Shown in pieces: positions 6,839 through 13,275 of a stretch of DNA of 13,275 bases; position 1 is the stretch's first letter; each line of letters begins with the position of its first letter. The notes beneath the pieces are model-generated. The model saw only the letters and a list, made by a program, of their open reading frames with translations. It was not told the origin of the DNA and ran no database searches. Location: contig JAGGYZ010000234.1 in assembly GCA_021162285.1 (NCBI GenBank), positions 1 through 13,275 of the forward strand, given 5' to 3'. The translations under genes and the position numbers were made by a program. This stretch comes from Candidatus Fermentibacteraceae bacterium (GTDB lineage: Bacteria; Fermentibacterota; Fermentibacteria; Fermentibacterales; JCC-6).

Positions 6839-9800
6839 ATGTTCTTTCACGCTCGATTCCTTATTACCGCTTTCGTTGTGCTTTGTCTTGCCTTCCCGGC
6901 AGCAGCTCAGTCTCCACCTGATGACCCGGCGCAAGAGGAAGAGATAGGCAATATTCTTCGCAGGGCGCAGGAAGAACTTGAGAACCTGGAGAGCCAGATC
7001 CTCCGCGAGGAAGAGAGACTTGCCAGAATAGAAGCAGAGCTGATACAGCTCCGAAGACAGCGTTCTATTCTTTTCAGTGCTCAGTCTGCTTTTGAACTCG
7101 GAGAAGAGCTTTACACAAGCGGTTCCATAGTGTGGGCGCGGGACGCTTTTCTGTCTGTTGTTGAGAACTTTCCAGAGTCCGATTTCTACGATGCCGCTCT
7201 GTTTCGTCTTGAGCTTATCTTCTTTGAACTGCAGGACTACGAGAGCACAGTGGGGTACTATCAGACGCTCCGAACATCGTTCCCCGGTTTTGAGTACATA
7301 GACATAGCAACCATTGTAGGCGGGCTTGCCAGGTATCACATGGGAGAATTTGAAGCATCCCGGTTGATACTTCAGCAGATTGCCGGATCCGGAGAGAATT
7401 CTTCCCTTGCGGAATATCTCATCGCGGTTACCTATGTGGCTGAGGGGAACACCCAGGCTGCTGTTACCGAGCTTCAGAAGGTGATTGATCAGGGAGGCAG
7501 GAATGATGCCGGTATTGCCGACAGAGCCAGAATTGCCATCGCCCAGATATATGTTGAGCAGGATCAGCTGGAACAGGCTGTCTCGGAATACAGGAAGGTA
7601 TCTCCGTTTAGCGCGTACTATGATGTTGCCATGCTTGGTCTTACATGGACATATATGCGCCAGGAGGAATACCAGGATGCCTACAACCTTGCAGAAAGGG
7701 TTATCGAAGAAATGCCTGGTTCAGAGCTGCTCAGCGAGTTTGAGCTTGCAATGGCGAACTGTGCTCTGGGAGCGCAGGACATAGATATTGCGATTTCCAT
7801 GTACCGGCAGCTTATGGATGAATACGGATCGGGCAGTGATTTTTATGATACTTTCAGAACCGGGGAAGATGTTTCTGAACAGTATGAGTCGGAGAGAGAC
7901 AGGCTGGACAGAATCAGGCTTGGGCTTACCGAGCTGAAGGAAGAAGCCTACATGCAGGGGGACATGGAGCTTGTTGCCCTCATTGAAGAGGAAGAGGTTT
8001 CCCTGAGAGCTCTGTTTGTGGATATATCAGGGTTTGAGGCCTCTCTGTCTATGCCAGTTGGTATGGATTCTGAAACAATGCACCAGGAGATGAACAGGCT
8101 TATCGCTGCTTCCAGAGCCAGCGCAGAACGACTTGCCCTGGAAATTGAAAGCACCCAGAGTATGGCGGAATATTCGGGAAATGAAGCAGACAGGGAAGAC
8201 CTGCTGCAGCTTGAAGAGGAAGTTTCCAGAATCCGTCTTGCCCTGCAGGATCTCGCCAGTAAAATGGATTCCGGGATGGCAGCCGACCATGACTGGATGC
8301 AGGAAACCCAGTACGGTGTCGCCATTGCCACTTTCATAGAAAGAGAACTGAAACGGGATTCTCTTAACTATCTGGGGGCGTACTACAATGCGAGGATAAC
8401 AGAGAGTTATGCCGAAGGGGACAGTGTCAGAGCAGAAGCCTTCAGCGAACAGAGGCGCGCGGAAACAATTGCACTTCAGGGCAGAATAGACGAATCGGGA
8501 ATTGAATGTGCCAGCTACTTCGAAGACTATCTTGCTCACTATCCGGAAAGCAGATTTACTGCAGATATCTATGTTCGTCTGGCCCAGCTTTACTACGAAA
8601 TAGACAAGAACAGCTATCTCGACAGAACAGAAGTTGCCGGAGGTGAATTTATTCCGGTTGACTACTCCAGAACAGTAGATCTGTATCAGAAAGTTCTTAA
8701 CCAGTATCCCGACAGTGAAGTAGAGGACATAGCTCTGTACTCTCTGGGATATGCACTGAATGAAATGGGAGATCCGACAGGCGCAGTGGCAAGTTACAGA
8801 CGACTGCTGGCTGATTTTCCCGAGAGTTCTCTTGCTCCGGAAACTAACCTGAGGGCAGGTGATTTCTACTTCGACTCTTTCGAGTTTGACAGTGCCTATG
8901 TTTTTTACAACAAAATTCTTGATTATCCCGATGCCGGGTCCACCATCTACCAGTTTGGTATTTACAAGCTGGGATGGACAGCGTACCTGCTCAACGAATA
9001 CGAACATTCAATTGCACTGTTTGGATATCTCATAAGAGACAGCCGCAGAATGGATGATCTCGGGCTTGAACGGCGTACAGACATGGTTGGTGAGGCAATT
9101 GAATACCTTGCACATGACTTTATGGAACAGAAAACAGGATCTCCAGTGCAGCTTGCAACAAGTTTCCTCGATTCTTTTGATGACAACGAGGTAACGGTTG
9201 ATGTTCTTACCCAGATGGGTGACTTCTATATGGAGCAGGGTTTCTGGATAGAATCTGTTGAAGCCTATCAGTCTCTTCTTCAGCGGGACCCTTACAGTCC
9301 TGATGCCCCGTTCATTCAATCCAAAATAGCTGTTGCTTACGAGGGTTCAGGTGATTTTGCAAGTGCTGCCACTGCCAGAGAGCAGATTGTAGAGAGTTAC
9401 GGTCCGCAGAGCGAATGGGCAACAATGTCAGGAGATTCTTCTATTTTTGCGGAAGTTGATTCCCTGAGAGCTTCGGCTCTTGAGCACTCTATCCAGTACC
9501 ATGCGCAGCAGGTGGCGGAAGCAGATCAGGGTTCTCAGCAGGCTCTTCAAAGTTACTCAAGCCTCATTGAGAAAATCGAACTTTATCTTGCCGACTATCC
9601 AGACTCAAGAGAAGCCTACGAATTCAAATTCCTTTTGGGCGATTCCTACTACAATACAGGGAATCTCGCAAAGGCAGGATCCGTTTATCTTGAAGTTGTT
9701 TACGACAGCACATCCACGCAGCAGAGAGAGAATGCTGCAGTGAACGCCTTCAGCTCTTTTGGTCAGGCGTACGATGCACCGGGAGCAGACAGCCTGTATC

Positions 9801-11254
9801 TTCGTGAGAAGATGCACGAAATCGGTATGTACTATGCCGATACATATCCCTCCGGTGAGTATGCTGCACAGTTCCTGTACAACGATGCAGGCAGCCATTA
9901 CAATGCTGGTGATTATACCACTGCCCGGGAATCCTATATGAGAATTTACAACCAGTTTCCAGGCTCGGAATACACGGCCAGATCAGCAAGGTTCCTTGCA
10001 TCTGCTTTTGAAGCTGAGCTGATGTTCTCTGACGCAGAGTACTGGTACGGAAAGGCAGCGGATGCGGCGGCCATCACAGGTGAAGATCTGGGTGCTGATG
10101 TTGCTGCTCTTGCTGCAGCGGTTTCTTATCGGGATGCTGAAGCCCTTGCTCAATCGGAAGATACAGAGTCACTTCTTATTGCAGCTGCCAGATATGAAGA
10201 ATCGGCAATGGCTCACCCTGGTACTGATGTTGCTCCAGTGGCACTTTACGATGCAGGAGAGACATACGGTAAGGCAGGAGATATTACCAGTGCCATAAGA
10301 GTTTTCACAGTTCTTGCCAACACCTATCCGGAGACAGATCAGGCTCCTGAAGGGTTGATGAGGGCAGCATTCCTGGCGATGGAAGCCGAACACTTTATTC
10401 TTGCGGGGGATACATACCTCGATGCCTACAACCGGTTTCCCATGGCTGATGGAATGGCTTCCGCCCTGTACAGCGCTGCGGTAGCGTACGAGAATGGTGG
10501 GGCTGAAGGCCTTGCTATCGGTGTGTACAACCGCATCATAAATGAACAGGCAGCGTCACCGGCAACTATGGTCATTGCGCTTGGTAAGATCGGAGATTAC
10601 CTGTACAATGCCAGCGACTATTATGGTGCCCGGGAAAAGTATCAGGTCTGTGTTGAAACCTATGACATGTACAGGGAAGGTCCCGCTGTTGACGCAGCAA
10701 GAGGTGCTTTCCGCATAGGGGAGATAATAAGGGTCAACTACGATGCAATGGTGGTTACTCCTGAGAATGTCCAGCAGAAGGCACAGTTGAAGGGGGAAGT
10801 TGAGAGCTGGTACGGCAAATCACTTACATACAATGTTGATGTGTGGTTCATGGCTTCCTGTGTTCGAGCAGGTGAGCTGTATGAAGATTTCGCCAACTCA
10901 GTTGCCTTTATGGATCCTCCTGCAGGGCTTACTGAAGAAGCTGTTGACGAGTTCTACAACCAGTTGTACATACAGTTCTACGAACCTGAGGTTCAGAAAG
11001 CAATCAACATCTATATCACCGCTGTAGAAAAAGCAGTTTCAGCAAGTGTGGACAACGAGTGGGTAGACAAAGCTGCAGAGAACCTTGAGCTCCTGGCTCC
11101 TGGAACGGTTTCAACACTTGGTCTTCCTGGCTACGAATTAGAGGTATTTGTTGAGGAACCCGCTGACACTTCAACCGTTGAGGGTGAAGCTGCAGGGCTG
11201 GTGGATGCCGGTAGTTCCGGGGAACCAGCATCAGGAGAGGAGGCCGGTCAGTGA
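6839..11254 (+). CDS. Giant periplasmic TPR-repeat protein (1471 residues)
   Basis: A signal peptide (residues 1-24, ending AFPAAAQ) is followed by a charged coiled coil (about 31-75). TPR-like helical repeats of the CpoB/BamD style fill most of the remainder, with recurring cues such as YPxSE, Y..G..Y, and A...Y: clear units lie near 80-330, 555-700, 785-850, 905-950, 1010-1070, 1115-1200 and 1205-1280. A second charged helical insert (about 345-475) interrupts the array. The last ~33 residues are a low-complexity tail rich in E, G, A and S. TPR arrays bind proteins, so a scaffold between the inner-membrane ExbB/ExbD motor and the cell surface is inferred. Functionally similar giant TPR proteins occur in myxobacterial gliding clusters (AgmK), but orthology is not claimed. 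The ATG follows AGGTAGG, which overlaps the preceding stop; the stop overlaps the next start by four bases. Confidence 0.85.
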   Translation: MFFHARFLITAFVVLCLAFPAAAQSPPDDPAQEEEIGNILRRAQEELENLESQILREEERLARIEAELIQLRRQRSILFSAQSAFELGEELYTSGSIVWARDAFLSVVENFPESDFYDAALFRLELIFFELQDYESTVGYYQTLRTSFPGFEYIDIATIVGGLARYHMGEFEASRLILQQIAGSGENSSLAEYLIAVTYVAEGNTQAAVTELQKVIDQGGRNDAGIADRARIAIAQIYVEQDQLEQAVSEYRKVSPFSAYYDVAMLGLTWTYMRQEEYQDAYNLAERVIEEMPGSELLSEFELAMANCALGAQDIDIAISMYRQLMDEYGSGSDFYDTFRTGEDVSEQYESERDRLDRIRLGLTELKEEAYMQGDMELVALIEEEEVSLRALFVDISGFEASLSMPVGMDSETMHQEMNRLIAASRASAERLALEIESTQSMAEYSGNEADREDLLQLEEEVSRIRLALQDLASKMDSGMAADHDWMQETQYGVAIATFIERELKRDSLNYLGAYYNARITESYAEGDSVRAEAFSEQRRAETIALQGRIDESGIECASYFEDYLAHYPESRFTADIYVRLAQLYYEIDKNSYLDRTEVAGGEFIPVDYSRTVDLYQKVLNQYPDSEVEDIALYSLGYALNEMGDPTGAVASYRRLLADFPESSLAPETNLRAGDFYFDSFEFDSAYVFYNKILDYPDAGSTIYQFGIYKLGWTAYLLNEYEHSIALFGYLIRDSRRMDDLGLERRTDMVGEAIEYLAHDFMEQKTGSPVQLATSFLDSFDDNEVTVDVLTQMGDFYMEQGFWIESVEAYQSLLQRDPYSPDAPFIQSKIAVAYEGSGDFASAATAREQIVESYGPQSEWATMSGDSSIFAEVDSLRASALEHSIQYHAQQVAEADQGSQQALQSYSSLIEKIELYLADYPDSREAYEFKFLLGDSYYNTGNLAKAGSVYLEVVYDSTSTQQRENAAVNAFSSFGQAYDAPGADSLYLREKMHEIGMYYADTYPSGEYAAQFLYNDAGSHYNAGDYTTARESYMRIYNQFPGSEYTARSARFLASAFEAELMFSDAEYWYGKAADAAAITGEDLGADVAALAAAVSYRDAEALAQSEDTESLLIAAARYEESAMAHPGTDVAPVALYDAGETYGKAGDITSAIRVFTVLANTYPETDQAPEGLMRAAFLAMEAEHFILAGDTYLDAYNRFPMADGMASALYSAAVAYENGGAEGLAIGVYNRIINEQAASPATMVIALGKIGDYLYNASDYYGAREKYQVCVETYDMYREGPAVDAARGAFRIGEIIRVNYDAMVVTPENVQQKAQLKGEVESWYGKSLTYNVDVWFMASCVRAGELYEDFANSVAFMDPPAGLTEEAVDEFYNQLYIQFYEPEVQKAINIYITAVEKAVSASVDNEWVDKAAENLELLAPGTVSTLGLPGYELEVFVEEPADTSTVEGEAAGLVDAGSSGEPASGEEAGQ

Positions 11255-11691
11255 CACGGACATTTTCTGCTATATTACTGGTGGTATTGATCTGTGCTTC
11301 TGTGTATGGTCAGGAAGGCGCTTCTTACGAGGGTGGCCGGCTTATTCTTGAAGAGATTACCATTCAGGGTGAGCTGAGAACTCCACAGGCACTGTTTCTT
11401 ATGTTGAAAAGCACACCAAACCTGAGTAATGTACTCCTGGAGAGAAGCTTCCTGGAGGATGTTGTCAGACCTATCTATCCGGGAGCTTTTGCGTCGGAAA
11501 CGAGTTTTTCCCTCACAGCCAGGCAGTCGAGCGCCATGCCTCTTTACGTAAGGTATGGTTCGGTTGCTGTCCTGGGAGGGCTGAGTGCCTGGAAGTACGC
11601 CGATGGAGATAGTAAAACCGGCATGACTTTTGCCATAATGGGTGGGCTTGATTTGATAGGTAGTTTGCTGTACGACCTTGTAGGTCAATAG
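11251..11691 (+). CDS. Small exported protein of unknown function in the envelope operon
   Basis: This 146-residue protein starts at a GTG that overlaps the TPR stop (GTGA), with AGGAGAGG about ten bases upstream, so translation is probably coupled. Residues 1-20 are a signal peptide ending ASVYG. A mature region follows with an EEITIQGELRTPQALFLM segment, then LERSFLEDVVRPIYPGAF. The last ~50 residues hold two short hydrophobic glycine-rich stretches (about 102-113 and 127-142) that could be membrane helices or hairpins. There is no lipobox cysteine. I do not recognise the family. Its position between the TPR scaffold and the ExbB gene suggests a component of the same complex, which is inference from context only. 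Confidence 0.75.
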   Translation: MTRTFSAILLVVLICASVYGQEGASYEGGRLILEEITIQGELRTPQALFLMLKSTPNLSNVLLERSFLEDVVRPIYPGAFASETSFSLTARQSSAMPLYVRYGSVAVLGGLSAWKYADGDSKTGMTFAIMGGLDLIGSLLYDLVGQ

Positions 11692-11724
11692 ATTAACGAT
11701 TAGAGAAGAGAGAGGAGTCCCTTA

Positions 11725-12603
11725 ATGCGTGGAAACTTGTTTCCCCTGCTGATAGCTTTTGTTGTTTTAATTATGCCTGGTGCCGTTCTGGCGCTGGACG
11801 AGGAGGCCACAGAAGTCGATTCCACCATGGTTGCGGAGGGAGACTCCACTACCACAGATTCTACTGCAATAGATTCAACCATGATTGCCGAGGAAGATTC
11901 TGCTGCCACCGATACCACAGATGCTGTGGATGAAGCAGTTGAAGAGGAAGTCGCAGAAGAACAGGGCGGTTTCTTCAGCAAGTTCGCCGAGTTTTTCCGT
12001 CAGGGCGGGCCGGCTATGTGGGCTATTTTGTTCTTCTTTGGTGTGGGAACCGTAATATTTATTGAGAGAGTTGTTTTCCTGTTTGGAATAGCCAGTGCCA
12101 AGCCTGAAGCTCTGATGGCCAGAATTGCAACTCTTATCCGCAAGGGCAGTATAGAAGGTGCTATTGCAGCAACCAGCGAAGAAAAATCTCCTCTTTCAAA
12201 AATTATCGAAGCTGCTCTGAGGAACTACAAGGGAACAGAGAGAGATATTCAAAATGCAGTTGATGAGATGGCTCTTGCCGAGATCCCAAGAATAAACGCC
12301 AGAATCGGTTATCTTGGTATGCTTGCCAATGTTTCTACCATGGTAGGTCTTCTTGGAACGATCTTCGGTCTTATTGCTGCGTTTGCCGCAGTTGCAGCTG
12401 CTGATCCTGAGCAGAAAGGTGTTCTTCTTGCCAACGGCATATCACAGGCAATGAACACAACAGCCTTTGGACTTATAGCTGCTATTCCCATGCTTGTTGC
12501 CCACTCTGTTCTTACTTCCAAGGCCGACAGTCTTGTGGATGATATCGACAGGTACAGCGTTATGGTTATGAACATGCTGTCGCAGGCCAGAAGGGAAGGC
12601 TAA
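11725..12603 (+). CDS. exbB: ExbB/TolQ/MotA-type proton channel protein with acidic exported leader
   Basis: The 292-residue protein has a signal-peptide-like N-terminus (1-24), an acidic S/T/D/E-rich linker (25-80) and then the three-helix family core: helix 1 about 95-122, helix 2 about 195-224 (GLLGTIFGLIAAF), helix 3 about 240-265 (MNTTAFGLIAAIPML). The Thr in GLLGTIFG and the TT of NTTAFG match conserved pore-facing threonines in TolQ/ExbB. With two ExbD-type partners it would form an inner-membrane complex using the proton gradient to do mechanical work. Exported N-terminal extensions are known in some ExbB proteins (Pseudomonas, Serratia); this one is unusually acidic. ATG was chosen with AGAGAGGAG just upstream. 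The stop overlaps the next start by one base (TAATG). ExbB, TolQ and MotA-like subtypes cannot be separated here, so the symbol is a family label. Confidence 0.88.
   Translation: MRGNLFPLLIAFVVLIMPGAVLALDEEATEVDSTMVAEGDSTTTDSTAIDSTMIAEEDSAATDTTDAVDEAVEEEVAEEQGGFFSKFAEFFRQGGPAMWAILFFFGVGTVIFIERVVFLFGIASAKPEALMARIATLIRKGSIEGAIAATSEEKSPLSKIIEAALRNYKGTERDIQNAVDEMALAEIPRINARIGYLGMLANVSTMVGLLGTIFGLIAAFAAVAAADPEQKGVLLANGISQAMNTTAFGLIAAIPMLVAHSVLTSKADSLVDDIDRYSVMVMNMLSQARREG
11815..11901 (+). repeat. Imperfect direct repeat in the acidic linker of the ExbB-type gene
   Basis: Two 33-base copies (11815-11847 and 11869-11901), 54 bases apart, encode VDSTMVAEGDS (31-41) and IDSTMIAEEDS (49-59). Synonymous differences are present, so this is an old duplication or selection on composition. 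The repeat falls in the predicted periplasmic linker. Confidence 0.6.
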
Positions 12604-13163
12604 TGGCAAAAGCTGCATCGGGGCGGAGTAGAACAAGTAAGCATCTTCCTGAAATTGATCTTCTGCCTGTGATGAATCTTTTCTGCTGCATTATCCCGTT
12701 CCTTCTGTTCAGTGCTACATTTCTTGATGTTACCGTTATTGAAATGGCAGCTACAGAGGGCGTGAGCAACAGTGGGGGCGGTGCAACGGCAAACTTGATG
12801 CGGTCAGAAGAGGACAGACTTCAACCGAAGATCATAATCACCGATCAGGAGATGTTTGTTGGCACAGCCAGTGGAACCGTTCATGTTTGTTACGCCATGG
12901 AAATGGAGTTGAACGGGGAGATGGTAATTACCTTCCCCTGGGATTCGCTTGGTACTAAACTTGAAGAAGTACATGACCTTCTTTCCGAAGCATATCCCCA
13001 GATTTCATTCCACAAGATAACGGTACTGACTGTGGAAGAAACGAGATACGACAACATTATCAGAGCCGTTGATTTTGCCGCAGCCGCCGGATTTGACCAG
13101 CCTGGCCTGCAGGTTGCTCCATCATCATCGGTCAATTCAGCCATGGCGGGAAGGGGTGACTGA
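12603..13163 (+). CDS. exbD: ExbD/TolR-type protein with Asn in place of the conserved transmembrane Asp
   Basis: The 186-residue protein has a short basic cytoplasmic N-terminus, one transmembrane helix (about 25-46) and a periplasmic domain whose end (ITVLTVEETRYDNIIRAVDF, 139-158) matches the ExbD/TolR pattern of a strand followed by Y-x-x-I-(x)-A-V-D-x-A. The helix entry reads EIDLLPVMNLFCC (17-29). In the family this position is TP(L/M)(V/I)D, with an Asp essential for proton use (Asp25 in E. coli ExbD, Asp23 in TolR); here it is Asn25, so this subunit may not carry protons itself. The periplasmic part has a glycine-rich loop near 55-62. The start overlaps the ExbB stop by one base, with AAGGGAAGG just upstream; the stop overlaps the next ATG in the same way. 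The symbol is a family label; assignment rests on position, topology and motif. Confidence 0.82.
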   Translation: MAKAASGRSRTSKHLPEIDLLPVMNLFCCIIPFLLFSATFLDVTVIEMAATEGVSNSGGGATANLMRSEEDRLQPKIIITDQEMFVGTASGTVHVCYAMEMELNGEMVITFPWDSLGTKLEEVHDLLSEAYPQISFHKITVLTVEETRYDNIIRAVDFAAAAGFDQPGLQVAPSSSVNSAMAGRGD

Positions 13164-13275
13164 TGAGTTCACCTTCTAAACGCCACGTACCACTACTGCT
13201 TGGATCAGGCAAGTCTGTTGCCATGAGTCGAGGCGGAGACAGAAAGGTATCCCTTAACCTCACTTCGATGATTGA
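13163..13275 (+). CDS. exbD: Second ExbD/TolR-type protein, N-terminal fragment (cut by window edge)
   Basis: The ATG overlaps the preceding TGA by one base (TGATG), with AAGGGG about seven bases upstream. Thirty-seven codons are readable. After a basic 28-residue N-terminus it reads VSLNLTSMI (29-37), the ExbD/TolR entry motif normally written xxNxTPxxD. The next codon begins GA and is cut, so residue 38 is Asp or Glu. Asp would give the canonical proton-carrying residue that the preceding paralogue lacks. The transmembrane helix and periplasmic domain lie outside the window. Too little is present to separate ExbD from TolR. Confidence 0.72.
   Translation, partial: MSSPSKRHVPLLLGSGKSVAMSRGGDRKVSLNLTSMI

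Noticed and set aside
8027..9007. 326-residue open frame on the minus strand inside the TPR gene
   Set aside because: It is fully antisense to a strongly supported coding region with clear TPR repeats, shows no recognisable domain and has composition typical of an antisense shadow.
1..13275. CRISPR arrays, tRNA or rRNA genes, insertion sequences, attachment sites
   Set aside because: I saw no regularly spaced DNA repeats, transposase or integrase reading frames, or RNA gene signatures. The only repeats are protein-level coding repeats and the short linker repeat.

Overview
The window suggests a Gram-negative (diderm) bacterium with roughly balanced base composition and frequent GTG and TTG starts. 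The gene content (giant periplasmic TPR protein, an ExbB with two ExbD-type proteins, an exported propeller/Ig-like protein) recalls the Fibrobacter-Chlorobi-Bacteroidetes side of the tree or gliding deltaproteobacteria. No marker gene is present, so this placement is a weak inference.

Left part (1-2835). A minus-strand glutamate formimidoyltransferase gene, cut by the window edge, diverges from a plus-strand pair. The first of the pair is a GH84-type beta-N-acetylglucosaminidase without a signal peptide. Ten bases later comes a long, two-domain flavin-dependent thymidylate synthase (ThyX). The formimidoyltransferase and ThyX both use folate one-carbon units, but the GH84 enzyme has no obvious link to them.

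Middle part (2813-5852). A large minus-strand gene meets thyX tail to tail with a 23-base overlap. It encodes an exported-looking protein made of a roughly seven-bladed FG-GAP-like propeller followed by about five Ig-like repeats carrying Asp-box motifs. A 205-base divergent intergenic region follows, with a plausible promoter for each direction and a short dyad at the rightward start site.

Right part (5853-13275). Six tightly packed plus-strand genes look like one operon: an outer-membrane-type protein ending in a coiled coil, a 1471-residue periplasmic TPR protein, a small exported protein of unknown function, an ExbB/TolQ/MotA-type channel protein with an acidic periplasmic-looking leader, an ExbD/TolR-type protein, and the start of a second ExbD/TolR-type protein cut by the window edge. 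Spacings are 8, -4, 33, -1 and -1 bases. This is the layout of a proton-driven envelope machine: inner-membrane motor, large TPR scaffold and outer-membrane partner. It is comparable in parts to Tol-Pal, Ton and the myxobacterial Agl motor, but I cannot assign it to a named system. The most striking detail is that the first ExbD-like protein has Asn25 where the family normally has its essential transmembrane Asp. The second one reads up to the same motif, and the window ends after two bases (GA) of the decisive codon, so it must be Asp or Glu.
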